This document shows, piece after piece, positions 1-12,860 of a DNA stretch of 64,000 bases. The translations under genes and the position numbers were made by a program. The DNA lies in assembly GCF_020520425.1 (NCBI RefSeq), contig NC_079490.1, positions 40,308,723-40,372,722 on the forward strand, written 5' to 3'. Within the stretch, counting starts at the first letter, position 1. Every line of letters begins with the position of its first letter. The stretch is from Spinacia oleracea. Its lineage: Eukaryota > Streptophyta > Magnoliopsida > Caryophyllales > Amaranthaceae. The notes beneath the pieces were generated by a model, which saw only the letters and a list, made by a program, of their open reading frames with translations, was not told the origin of the DNA and made no database searches.

Positions 1-121
1 GTTATCACTCGGGGGCTCGTGAGACCCTCGCCAAAACAGGTCACCATGGCTTGTGCGACGCACTCCGTCTAATACTTTGACCATCGTCTTATTCCAAGAC
101 TCAGTCAAAGTGGGGGCTAAC
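1..121 (+). mobile_element. 3' end of Ty3/gypsy-type internal region with polypurine tract
   Basis: This short stretch ends in the purine-rich CAAAGTGGGGGCTAAC immediately before an LTR that opens with TGTAGACACC. That is the expected order polypurine tract then 3' LTR of a plus-strand LTR retrotransposon. The rest of the internal region lies left of the window, so family placement rests on LTR style only. No coding domain is visible. Confidence 0.55.
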
Positions 122-1599
122 TGTAGACACCTACTTTTGTCCCCATTCCCGAAAGGGAAGGTTCGATGATGAAAGCATAAATCTCCACTTGACAACGCAT
201 CTCCTATAAAATAAACGAATCTCAATTCCCCTTTTTATTTCGCCCGAAACCTGATATTTATAGAAAACTGCTATTTATGGAAACCTGCTAAAAATAGTAA
301 CTGCCGTAAAATGTAGCTTCTAAAAGTGGCAAATCATAAAGGATAGAAACCTGTCAGAATTAGGTGTTGCATTCCAACATAAATCCTAAATGAGATAGTA
401 GACTGCGAGAATCCTATTCCTAATATGATTCGGAAATAAGAGTTACGTATTAATTAAAATCCTAACGAGCCTAGAGTTCGTAACGGGCCCAGACGCATCC
501 CGTCGCAAGGTTAATACGCACTAAAAGACTCGATTAAGTCTCAAACTCTACGGATTTCAGGAATCCGAATCTGACTAAAGAAAACAGCCCAGGCCCTATT
601 TTCAACGCCTGGCTCTGGGCGCCGAAATCTTCGGCGCCCAGGCCTGGGCGCTGAAAATACCTGGGTACGTGTTTTTTCCTAATTCTTTATGGATTAGAAC
701 TCTGTAATTCTATATTTCCACGAAATCTTCCCTATAAATACAGCCCTAAATTCGACGTGAAAAGAACACACAACAACACAATTATATTCTGAGTATTGAC
801 TCCAACCCTTAGCCTAAGCCTCACGCTGCGAAACTGTTCACGCGTTCTGTCGCAATCGATCCATAAATCGAATAGAACGTATCTTGTCCCATAATTGAGA
901 TTCGTTAAATAAAAAGGAGAAATAGCAAAGTCAAAGTGGTTAGTTTTCTGAGAACCGTGACGCACCTCTCAAGGGTGCGTCGTAATGTGCCCCCTTCTCG
1001 ATGATTTAATTGCTTTCCTCGCCCTTTTTATGAACTGTTAAACTAACTAAATCTGATTGTTCAATCACGCCTAACAAATATAATATTTTTGGGAAATTGG
1101 ATTATCATGCTAGGTCCCTTAATGCAATCTAAATCAGATAATCGCGATCGATCTAGTATTATATGTTGCATATTGCTAAAATGAACTCAGATTAGTTTAA
1201 TAGTTAACGCATGTCCCTTCAATTATTTATGCTGAGCTAGTAAGGATATCCTGCCTCTGGAGTTATCGACGAGCGAAGTACTCCTCTCGGTAGTTACAGT
1301 CCCCCGAACCCTCAATCTCTACCTTGCGGGTGTATGTTGAGAGATCCCCCACACCAGGGATCACAAGGGAACCTACGGCCGTCGTGGTCAAACATAATTG
1401 CACTCCCTTTATGTCACGATAACCGGGTTTTGTCAGTTTTTCTCATTGTCGTTAAAAACTGAATGGCGACTCCTATATTACTAGTCAATTGGGTGTATAC
1501 TCACAGGAAATCCAATTACACTTGATTGAATAAAAGAATCGTCACACCCACGAGGGACGAGGTCACGCATTAGCCTCGTGCTTTTTCGACCCCCTCACA
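122..1599 (+). repeat. 3' LTR of a Ty3/gypsy-type retrotransposon
   Basis: The LTR starts TGTAGACACC after the polypurine tract and ends CCCCTCACA, about 1478 bp. A TATA-like CTATAAATAC lies near 731 and a GC-rich inverted repeat (GGCGCCGAAATCTTCGGCGCC) near 617-637. Immediately after it the sequence joins an older Copia-type element at a point that corresponds to the middle of the homologous copy near 9850, so this LTR marks the right end of an insertion into that element. CCTTT at 1600-1604 is the likely target duplication, but its partner is off-window. Fossil element, only one end visible. Confidence 0.55.
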
Positions 1600-4500
1600 C
1601 CTTTACATCAATCTAGTAATAGTTTTACGTTCAGCGAGGTGTTACTTATTGATCCTAAAGGGGTAAGGTACACAAATAATTGTGAGTACATGTTAGTTTT
1701 GGTGAAACTCAACGATATAAGTAAGGAGTCCTTTTATGTATTGGCAAAATTGATAGGTTTACCTAATAAGCTCTTAGACGTACCTATTAACCAAGAGTAG
1801 TTTCTAGACTATTAGAAAAAGGCTTTTGCTTACCTAAAAGATTTTAGAATTGAGTCTAAATACATAATGTGCTTAATTCTTCAATGGTTTTAGGGTCTTG
1901 GAATCATTTTATTCACACCTGCCGGAACAATAAATTTGAATAAAATGCTAATGACTTGTTTAAATTGCTTGATTGCTTTAATTTCAAGTTATTACTCATG
2001 ATAAATGTTTAGACTTTGCATGCTTCAATGTATGTTTTAATTATTGTTTATAATTAAATATCTTGCACTGCAATAAATCCTTTTAGAAAGGTAACAGTAA
2101 ATTTCCTCGATTGGTAGTGGATCCAAGAACGATTCACGAAAATGAGAGAAAGTGAGCAATTTAAAATGTACGTTTCTTTTAGCGACTTTTATGGTTGTTT
2201 TCGAATATCAAAGTCGAATGGCAAACCGATTGGTGCTTGTGAATTCAAAATACAATGTAGTTTTGAGATCATAAAGCATTGAGCTTAAACGCTTAGCTTT
2301 ACCAATGGTTAATAACCTAATATCTTTGTCCATTTAATTCTCAAATGAGTCTAGTCCCTAGACATCCGAATAGATCGATGCTTAGAGAACTTTAGAAGCT
2401 TCTGGTAAGATCATCTAGTTGAAATAAAATATTCAACATAAATAAAATGGTAAGAACTTTGTTGAGTGACATTGGACATGTCTAACCAAAGTAGAAAAGT
2501 CAACACTAAAGAATTCAATTCTTAAGACTATAAGAAAGGGTACAAGAAATAGGAAAACAAGGGACAAGTGAAAAGGAATTTACAATTCCGTTTCTACCTA
2601 TAAGTTTATGTTTAAAGAGAAGTGACCTAGCAATCAAACTTCCTTGGTATCATATACCGCTTGAGGTTCTTACTTCGGTAATAACTCAAACAATGGAAGC
2701 TAGGCTACACTAATGGCCTACAAGTGAAACATGGCAATGTTACATTAATTGTAGGGTCATCTAGTTTGTTTTAAGTCCTTTCAAAGGATGGAACTTAATG
2801 GCTATTTTGTTCCATAATCAACATACCTAAATTTCTGTTTTCAAACACAGAAAGACTCACATTCAAGAAAGACAAAAACAATGTTTGTTTTTTATTTGAA
2901 TGCAATGGTCATTTACGGGTTGAGTCAATATGCTTGATTAAAACAAACAACTCTTTGACAATAAGAACTTTACTAGGTTTAAATCAATCTCTTGATTTGA
3001 GTTCCACAAATCTTTGGCATTGTTTCTTAGACCATATCAACAAGTTAACATTAAAAAGCTCTATTTTGATGGACTTTTGAAAGTTGATTGATTTCTAGAT
3101 CAATTCAAGACAAGCTAGTCTTACTTGTTGAAAATAACAAAAGATATGAACTATTGTTAGAACGCCTAGACAATAGAGTTCAAAGCTAGAGAAATATTTT
3201 ATGACTTTATTATATCACCTGGATTTAAGTGAATATTGGTTTATTTACTAAATGTGATATAAGTTTGAATCAGTTTGGCTAGTTCAAAGATTCAGAAGTA
3301 TAAAATCCACTTGGCAGGAAATCATAAAGATCTAGGTTAGATCATGTTGATGATTACTTGAGACCAAAAATGATCATCAATGATTGTGTGTTGTAATTTC
3401 ACAATCTAGGTCCATAAGATATGGCATATCTAAGTTGGAATAATCGAAGTCAATTAATACTTGATTCGATCAATGATGAATCATAAAGACTTTTCCTATA
3501 ATTTCTAAAACAAAATGCTTAACTACCACCAAACTAAACCAAATTCGTCAAAGCTATTGAAAAGTAATTTCAGAATATCTTTTCATAATATATATCTAGG
3601 CAGTTGCTAAACTCAGTGGGAGCTTAGTGTTTGTCATTCGATAAACTAAGGCCCAAGTATAGATATATGTTTCATTGTGATTTATTCAAATGAGACACAA
3701 GGGTATTGTTTCTACCACGAATTTTTGAGAACATAATGTTTGTTTGCTCGAAATAATGTCCTTTTGGAGATTCGTTTCCAAAATGACAAGTGGAAGAAAA
3801 TAGACCTCGAAAGTCTTCGAGGCGAACAACAAACATAAACGGACATTCCGGAGGCTTTTCGAAGTTCTTTAGAAAATCCGAACACGTATTCTTTAAGGAC
3901 TTTAGAAGTGGCTTTAAAGAATAGACATCTCTTAGAAGACTTTACAAGTGCTTCAAGGAGAACAGAATATTCAAAAGACTTTGAAGTGTCTATTGATATT
4001 CTATTGTTTGATGTTCTATACCCAAGTAGGCATAGAGTTCAAGTCACTGAAACTATGAGATTCTTCTATTAGATAGTAAAGAAACACGGAGTTCAGGTCA
4101 CTGAAGCTATGAGATTCTTCTATTAGATAGTGAAGAAACCTACAACTTACAGTCAAACTATTATCATGTAGATTAATGAGTTTGTGGACTTGTAAGAAAG
4201 CTATGACGAAACCTAGATTCCCTAAAATGGTTAGAGGCCATATATAGACTTAATGTTTAATTGGTTAAAGGCGATAAAAACATACTCAATGTTCTGATGA
4301 CAAAATTAAAATTTTGTTGATTTGCAAGAATGATTTACATATATTGGTTGCAAATTGGTTTTAAGGATAAAAACCATCAAACATGGAATTGTATTCACAC
4401 ACAAAGCTAGATTAGTTGCTAAAGGTTACAAGAAAATTCATGGCATGGATTGTGTTGAAATCTCAAGCATAATCGTAATGCTCAAGTCTATAATTCAAGC

Positions 4501-6044
4501 AATAATTGCATATTGGTACATATGGAAATTGGATGACAAAACATCTTCCTCAATCAAATGTTGGAAGAAAATATGTACATGGAATGTCATAGGATTTGTG
4601 GATCCAAATAAATACTTGAAAAGGAAAGCTAACTTATGAAATCTAAGTACAGATATAAGCAAGCAATTGGGAATTAGAATTGTATTTTAGTGAAGCTAAT
4701 AAGTATTTTAGTTTCATAAAATGTACATGATTCTTATGTGTATCACACACATATCTCTCTATTGTGAAATAACATTCAAATGCTAATGACTTAGATTTGA
4801 AACTATTCATCAATGACGGACCAAGGCGAAACTTAGTGCATAATGGGTATTAAGAACTATTTACAAAGATCTTATGATATTGTTTTAGATCAAGTAATGG
4901 CATTTACTAAATCAAACACGAAAGACTCCATTGGAGATATTCGACCCATATGAATAAATCTAAGTAAAGAATGTTTGAACTATGTATAAGCATTTACTAA
5001 GTTAAACATCAAAGGATCTGAATAGATTCTTAACCTATATTATATGTCAAAGAATTTAGCTGGATTCAGTACCTACTGAAATTGAATGAGCTAAAGTTAC
5101 ATGAATAGAATTCAATTGGGAATTATTCTGCAAAGAATTTATCATGTATGATATAATATGAGGATCGCCAAAAATGTATCGTATGGCTTTAGGCATGACG
5201 AACATATACCAATCTCTATTGATCTAAGTGAACTTATGGTACATGAAAAAGTACATAGGAGTAGTTTTTGATTCAAGGAGATAAAGATATGCTAAATATT
5301 GATGTTACACGCATAAACACTGGCAAAGGTTTAAGCAAGATTCCTTTGGAGTTAACCATTGACAAGGACGAGCTAAAGAGCATCGTGTTTCGAAATGACA
5401 ACATGGATTGGAGACCATGAGTTGTTGCATGGGAAATTAAAATAATAATTTCTATGTTCTAAGATACAGCTGGAAAGTCTTCCACATATCCGTGAACTGC
5501 TTGGATAAGTAAATCCAAACCAAAGCATCACTAGCAACCTATACAGTTGAAGTAAAAGTACTTATTGCCTAAGAAGCAATAAAACAGGGTTGTTTATGTT
5601 AAAGAGTTCTTCACTGAACTTGGGTAGATCACATGTCTTTTGACTTAATGGTTCTTCATTGCAAAATGCGTAGAATCACTATTGTAGCAAGAAAGACTAG
5701 ATCCAAAATAAACATACTCAAAAGATCTTATCATCCTATCTCGAAGACATTCGATGAAAAGGATATTAAGATTAGCAAAGCATGATAACTAAACCTATGC
5801 AACAAGTGAGAAGCAACACTCACATTGTAGCACTGGAAATCAAAGCATAGCTTTGAATTCCATGAACTGTTTTAAAGATGGGTTTGAGGCCCATGGTTGT
5901 AAAACATTGGGGTTGAACATTTATCATATATGAAATGAATTTTCATATTCCATTTAATCTTGGTTTAGTATTAAATGATCAGTCCCTTCAATTTGACGAT
6001 ATATTCAAGATAGACTGTCAGGACCAGTCCTGTGACTAAGAAAT

Positions 6045-7430
6045 TGAAGGAAATAATGCCCTTGGTCCAAGTATGCATTCTATGTTAAGTCTAATAAATG
6101 CGGTTCAGTATTAATTAACAAGTTAATAATTCAGTGAGATCAAGTGAGCTGAATGCCTAGCTAGAGGCCGCTTCAGTTCAAGTGGAATTAATGATATTAA
6201 TCCACAGCTTACTCTTGACTGAACCCGTAGGGTCACACAAATAGTACGTAAACGGATCAAGTATTTAATGGCATTAAATACTCCATCTATGAATATTCGG
6301 AACCGACGGATCTTGGTTTCAGTGGGAGCTAAGATCGTCACAGGCAAGAAATGAATACTCCGGAAACGATGATATTGCCGGAAACGGAAATATGGATCGT
6401 ATCGGAAATATGAATATTATCCAAGTCGTAGATGTTGCCGGAAACGGAAACATGGTACGTATCGGAAAATATTATTGGAAATGGAAATATTACCAGAATC
6501 GGAAATATTACCGGAAACGGAAATATTGTCAGAATCGGAAATATTGCCGGAATCGGAAAATAATTCCGGAAACGGAAATATTAAATATTTGTTCGAAACG
6601 GAAATTAATTCCGGAATCGGAAATGTTAAATATTGTTCGTATCGGAAATAGATTCCGGAAATGGAAATTTAATCGGAAGCGTATCGTACGAATTAGCATC
6701 GGACGAGGCTTGCCGGACGAAGGCCCAGCACGAAGCCGGGGCCATCGCCCAGCAAGCATGCGCGCCACAAAGCCCAGCCAAGGCAGCGGCCAGGCCTACC
6801 GCAAGGCAGGCCCAGCGCGCGCCAAGAGGCCGCGGCTGCGTGGGCCGTGCTGCGCGGGCTGCTGCTCGCACGCGCATGGGCAGCCCTTGTGGCTGCCGTG
6901 TGTGTGTGAGTTTGTGCTCATGCGTGATTCCTGAATCTGCAAGAGTCAGTGTATGATTAAATGTCTATTCCTAATTGGATAAATTAATTAAATAGAATTC
7001 ATGTAGGATTCTAATTCCAATTAATTCGCATCCTACTAGGATTACGATTCCTTTTCCATAACTCTATAAATAAAGGCCTAGGGGTCATAATTTATACAGA
7101 AGTTTCAAAGTATTCAAAAGTGAGTTTTTGAGAGAAAATTAAAACACATCTTGCTCATAAAAGTGCCGAATTTTCTAAGTACCTTAAGGGCGATTCTAGT
7201 TGGTCAATCTTAAGGCGGATCCGGACGTGCTGTGGACTATCTACGGAGGGACGACACTTGGAGTCCTAAAAGACTTGTTCTTGTTCGGTTCGGGCGCAGC
7301 TAGGGAAGGCACGCAACAAAGAGTATGCATCTAATTATGCTATATGATTATGTGTAAATAATATGTTTCCTGGGTTAATGGTTGTTTCCGCATGATCTAT
7401 GTAAATTATCATATGTATCATAACCTAACA
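6045..7430 (+). repeat. 5' LTR of the young Copia element
   Basis: Begins TGAAGGAAATAATGCCC and ends ATCATAACCTAACA. U3 holds a CGGAAA-type minisatellite (about 6366-6680) and then a CpG-rich block (6690-6900). A TATA box (TATAAATA at 7065-7072) sits about 360 bp before the LTR end. Apparent open frames in this LTR are repeat- and GC-driven and recur in the other LTR, so they are not called as genes. Confidence 0.85.
6366..6680 (+). repeat. CGGAAA-based minisatellite inside the LTR U3
   Basis: Degenerate repeats of about 15-18 bp such as CGGAAACGGAAATATT, ATCGGAAATATTACCGG and TTCCGGAATCGGAAA fill roughly 300 bp. The same array is present in all four LTRs of this family in the window (near 6366, 15430, 18195 and, inverted, 62770-63100), so it is a family feature. 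Its place upstream of the TATA box makes an enhancer-like role plausible, which is inference. Confidence 0.75.
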
Positions 7431-7431
7431 G

Positions 7432-7444
7432 TGGTATCACGAGC
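7432..7444 (+). other. Primer-binding site, initiator Met-tRNA type
   Basis: TGGTATCACGAGC starts two bases after the 5' LTR. It resembles the usual plant Copia primer site TGGTATCAGAGC, complementary to the 3' end of initiator tRNA-Met. The position fits. The match is close but not perfect. Confidence 0.6.
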
Positions 7445-8149
7445 CCCTTATTATTTTCATAATCTAAATTGCATGAACATGGTTAAATATTACAAATTTG
7501 CAAGAATTAAAAGGGGTGATTAATTTTCGTAATTGTTAATTAATTGCAAATTGCGTTTATTTAATTATACGTACGCAGTTTTTCGGCAGTTTCTTCGTTA
7601 CTCATCCGAATTGAGTGATTTTTTTTGTCAATTCCGCATGTAAAAGGCATTCTAAAATTTTGACAAAAAAAGTATTTTTCTGCCGAACCCAGAATTCTCA
7701 AATTCGAAGCCTAACTATGACTTTTCGAAGGTTTTAGTTTTTCGAATGCAAAATTTCGTAAATTTAAGATGTTAAATTAAATATTTGCGATTCTTGTTGA
7801 TAAATCTTGAATTTTTGATTGACCTACTGCATATGTTTAACAAGTTTGAATGCCTAGTCTTGTTAATTATGCAATCTAATTTGTAATTATGATTAATTTG
7901 TTGAAAATTAGAATAATTTAGAATTAATTTGATTTTCATAATTAATTGTAATTTAATTAGAAACCTATGATTAAAAACCACCATAAAAATTGTAAATTTA
8001 CGATAAATTTTAAATTTTTATGACCTAGATTTGAATCCATATCAATCGGAAATCAATTGGATAATAAATTTTCGATTTTTTCGCCCTAAAATTATGAAAT
8101 TAATATTATTTATTAATTTGTCATTAATTTTAAATATAAATTTTAAATT

Positions 8150-8870
8150 TTTATGCGATTCGTTCAAATAACTTGCACGCACGAAGCAATGGACGCTTCG
8201 TGTTACCCTTAAGGGGTGTTGTATAATGCGGGCATGCGACGACGAGCAAGGGAGCTCGTCGCCCGTGCGGCACGAATGCAATGAGCAAGGGCGTAGTGCA
8301 CGAGCACAAGGCAGCAGCCCTGCCTTGTGTCGTGTGCCACGAGCAATGAACGAATGGGCATGGGCGAGGGGCGAGCCAAGGCAGTCGCGTGTGGGTAGCA
8401 AGCGAGCTGCGCCACAACGCGCGCTGCCTCGCACAAGTGCGCGCAGCCTCGCGCGCAGCGAGCGCAAGCTCGCGTGCCACGAGCGCTGCGCCCAGCACTA
8501 CTCGCGCGCACAGCGCGCGATGTCGCTCGCCCAGCGAGCGATGTCGCGCCCCAGCGAGCGATGGCTCGCGCGCACAGCGCGCGATGTCGCCCGCCCAGCG
8601 AGCGATGTCGCGCCCCAGCGAGCGATGGCTCGCGCGCACAGCGAGCGAGCCAGCGCGCCCAGCGAGCGATGTCGCGCGCCCAGCGAGCGATCTCGCGCGC
8701 ACGCACTGCGAGCGATAGCTCGCGTGCGATGGGGCGCTGTGCGGAGGCTTGCGATAGGACAGCAGCAGCTATGCGACGAGCGCATGGGCTGCGCGCACAT
8801 GGCCAGCAATGGCTGTGTGCGTACGGCCCATGGGCGTGCAACGCGTAGGGTGTTTGCGTTACGATTAGAT
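8150..8870 (+). repeat. CpG-rich tandem-repeat island within the young Copia
   Basis: About 700 bp of very GC-rich DNA in otherwise AT-rich flanks. Its core is a 64-bp tandem unit (copies start at 8517 and 8581) made of CAGCGAGCGATG and GCGCGCGATGTCGC blocks, followed by more CAGCGAGCGA repeats. It yields long open frames on both strands in several frames, a composition artefact, so no gene is called. It lies in the leader region between primer site and pol remnants and is absent from the visible part of the older copy. Confidence 0.65.
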
Positions 8871-11800
8871 CGTTTTGAATGTTTAATTTGAAAATTTCAG
8901 TTCACGTAATTTTAATTAATTTTAAAATTAATAATTTGAATTAATTTCTTGGATTTTAATTTTGAATATTATAATTATAATAAATGGAATTTATTCTAAT
9001 TATTTTACTAAAATTAAAATCATGAATTAATTTAAATGCGACTGAAATTAAATTAAACTTTTGGATTCAATTATAAATTTATATGAGCTTTAAATTTTAA
9101 TTAAATTTGTATGTTTCCGGTTAGACTAGAAATACAATTTTATGTTTAAAATTAGTAAAGCATATGAATTTATTGGTTTAAGTAGGAGCACTTTTTAGTC
9201 ATAAACTCTTGATTAGGTCTACAAATCCTTAAGGTTAAAACAACTCGATTAGAATTAATAAGGACTGAATAATTGGTAGATTATTGGTGCCCTTGATTAA
9301 TTGCAGCAAATGTTTACGTGATGCATAATGTGTTTTACTAACCAGCTATGTGGGCCATTCATGATAATGAATGGGTGAATGGTATATATTGTATATGTAC
9401 TGTTTTGCAGGTTATGAAGTGACTAGTATGGCCCAAATAGGATAGAAAATATGGTCTGCGTACCATTAATTTGAATGTAATTGGTCTAAAGTACCAAAGT
9501 TATTTTTCAATTCAAATATGGTCTGCGAACCATCAAATAGTTGTAATTAGTTATAGCTTATCCTATTTGAAGAAAATGGTGCCTCCCACGGAGATTTTCA
9601 AGACGGACTTTGAAGTCAAAGCTTCAAGATGAAGTCGGGCCATACTAGATCACATTTATCTTATGCATGTTTAAGTTATTTATTGCTTTAAATATGTCTT
9701 AAAATGCATGAGATCAAAAGCTTGATTATGTTGCATGATTAAGGATTTTAGTTCACTTAAAATCTAACCAACATAGTAAGAGCCTTAAGTTCCAAACTTA
9801 AAAATTGAGTTAAAAGGTGCCATGCCAAAATATACACTTGCTTGGATATCCTTTACATCAATCTAGTAATAGTTTTCGCTCAGCGAGGTGTTACTTATTG
9901 GTCCTAAAGGGGCAAGGTACACAAATAATTGTGAGTACATGTTAGTTTTGGTGAAACTCAACGATATAAGTAAGGAGTCCTTTTATGTCGTGGCAAATTC
10001 GATAGGTTTACCTAATAAGTTCTTAGACGTACCTATCAACCAAGAATAGTTTCTAGACTATTAGCAAAAGGCTTTTGCTTACCTAAGATGTTCTAGGATT
10101 AAGTCGACAAACTGTGCTTAGTTCTTCAATGATTTTAGGATCTTGGAATCATTTTATTCACACCTGCCGGAACAATAAAATCGAATAAAATGCTAATAAC
10201 TTGTTTGAATTGCATGGTTGCTTTAATTTCAAGTTATTATTCATGATAAATGTTTAGACTTTGCATGCTTCAATGTATGTTTTAATTATTGTTTATAATT
10301 AAATATCTTGCACTGCAATAAATCCTTTTAGAAAGGTAACAGTAAATTTCCTCGATTGGTAGTGAATCCAAGAACGATTCACGGAAAAGAGAGAAAGTGA
10401 GCAATTTAAAATGTACGTTTCTTATATCGACTTTTATGGTTGTTTTCGAATATCAAATTCGAATGGCAAACCAATTGGTGCTTGTGAATTCAAAATACAC
10501 TGTAGTTTTGAGATCATAAAGCATTGAGCTTAAACGCTCAGCTTTACCAATGGTTAACAACCTAATATCTTTGTCCATTTAATTCTCGAATGTGTCTAGT
10601 CCCTAGACATTCGAATAGATCGATGCTTAGAGAACTTTAGAAGCTTCTGGTAAGATCATCTAGTTGAAACAGAATATTCAACATAAATTAAAATGGTAAA
10701 GAACCTTGTTGGTGACATTGGACATGTCTAACAAAGTATAAAAGTCAACACTAAAGAATTCAATTCTTAAGACTATAAGAAAGGGTACAAGAAATAGGAA
10801 AACGAGGAACAAATGAAAGGAATTTACGATTCCGTTTCTACCTATAAGTTTATGTTTAAAGAGAAAGACCTAGCAATCAAACTTCCTTGGTATCATATAC
10901 CGCTTGAGGTTCTTACTTCGGTAATAACTCAAACAATGGAAGCTAGGATACACTAATGACCTACAAGTGGGAAATGAAGCATGGCAATGCTACATTAGTT
11001 GTAGGGTCATCTAGTTTGTTTTAAGTCCTTTCAAAGGCTGGAACTTAATGGCTATTTTGTTCCATAATCAGCATACCTAAATTTCTGCTTCAAACACAGA
11101 AAGACTCACATTCAAGAAAAACAAAAACAATGTTTGTTTGTTTATTTGAATGAAATGGTCAATTACAGGTTGAGTCAATATTCTTGATTAAAACAAACAA
11201 CTCTTTAAAGAACTTTACTAGGTTCAAATCAAACCCTTGATTTGAGTTCCATTAAATCTTTGGCATTGTTGCTTAGACCATATCAACAAGTTAACATTCA
11301 TAAGCTCTATTTTGATGGACTTTTGAAAGTTGGTTGATTTCTAGATCAACTTAAGACAAGCTAGTCTTACTTGTTGAAAGTAACAAAGAATATGAACTAT
11401 TGTTAGAACGCCTAGACGATAGAGTTCAAAGCTAAAGAAAAGTTTTATGACTTTATTATTTCACATGGATTTGAGTGAATGTAGGTTTATTTACTCAAAT
11501 GTGATATAAGTTGAATCTGTTTGGCTAGTTCAAAGATTCAGAAGTATAAAATCCACTCGGCAAGAAATCATAAAGATCTAGGTTAGATCATGTTGATGAT
11601 TACTTGAGACCAAATATGATCATCAATGATTGTGTGTTGTAATTTCACAATCTAGCTCCATAAGATATGGCATATCTACGTTGGAATGATCGAAGTCAAT
11701 TAGTACTTAATTCGATCAATGATGAATCATAAAGACTTTTCCTATAATTTCTAAAACAAAATGCTCTACTACCACCAAACTAAACCAAATTCGTCAAAGT

Positions 11801-12539
11801 TATTGAAAAGTAATTTCAGGATATCTTTTCAATTATATATATCTAAAAGAGTTGCTAAACTCAGTGGGAGCTTAGTGTTTGTTATTCAACAAACTAAGGC
11901 CCAAGTCTAGATATATGTTTCATTGTAATTTATTCAAATGAGACACAAGGGTATTGTTTCTACCACGAATTTTTGAGAACATAATGTTTGTTTGCTCGAA
12001 ATAATGTCCTTTTGGAGATTCGTTTCCAAAATGACAAGTGGGAGAAAATAGACCTCGAAAGTTTTCGAGGCGAACAACAAACATAAACGGACATTCCGGA
12101 GGCTTTTCGAAGTACTTCAGAAAATCCGAACTTATTCTTTAAGGACTTTAGAAGTGGCTTTAAAGAATAGACATCTCTTAGAAGACTTTACAAGTGCTTC
12201 AAGGAGAACAGAGAATATTCAAAGGACTTTCAAGTGGCTATTGATATTCTATTGTTTGATGTTCTATACCCAAGTAGGCATAGAGTTCAAGTCACTGGAA
12301 CTATGAGATTCTTCTATTAGATAGTAAGGAAACATAGAGTTCTGGTCAATGAAACTATGAGATTCTTCTATTCGATAGTGAAGAAACCTACAACTTGCAG
12401 TCAAACTATTATCATGTAGATTAATGAGTTTATGACTTGTAAGAAAGCTATGACGAAACCTAGATTCCCTAAAATGGTTAGAGGCCATATATAGACTCAA
12501 ATGTTTTAAATGGTTAGAGGCCATAAAACATACTCAATG

Positions 12540-12860
12540 TTTTGATGACAAAATTGAAATTTTGTTGATTTGCAAGAATAGTTTCACACCTATTGGTTGC
12601 AAGTTTGTTTTAAGGATAAAAACCATCAAACATGAAATTGTGTTCACACGCAAAGCTAGATTAGTTGCTAAAGGTTACAAGCAAATTCATGACATGGATT
12701 GTGTTGAAACCTCATGCATAATCGTAATGCTCAAGTCTATAATTCAAGCAATGATTGCATATTGGTACATATAGCAATTGGATGACAAAACGTATTCCTC
12801 AATCAAATGTTGGAATAAACTATGTACATGGTATGTCATAGGATTTGTGGATCCAAATAA
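12540..12860 (+). other. Copia reverse transcriptase remnant
   Basis: A short frame shows the Copia RT signature order GCKFVLRIKT, then KARLVAKGYKQ, then the residues around CVETS, resembling the conserved plant Copia stretch KARLVAKGYTQ. The same trace is in the older copy near 4355-4640. It is a fossil in a broken pol region and is noted only to place the element in Copia. Confidence 0.6.

Noticed and set aside
6392-6956. Overlapping 107-180-codon frames on both strands in the LTR (repeated at 15456-16020 and, in part, 18228 and 62452)
   Set aside because: They follow the CGGAAA minisatellite and the CpG-rich block, repeat with each LTR and show no domain, so they are composition artefacts.
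8042-8891. Frames of up to 221 codons in the CpG-rich island
   Set aside because: Open on both strands in several frames, with Ala/Arg/Ser repeats produced by the 64-bp tandem unit.
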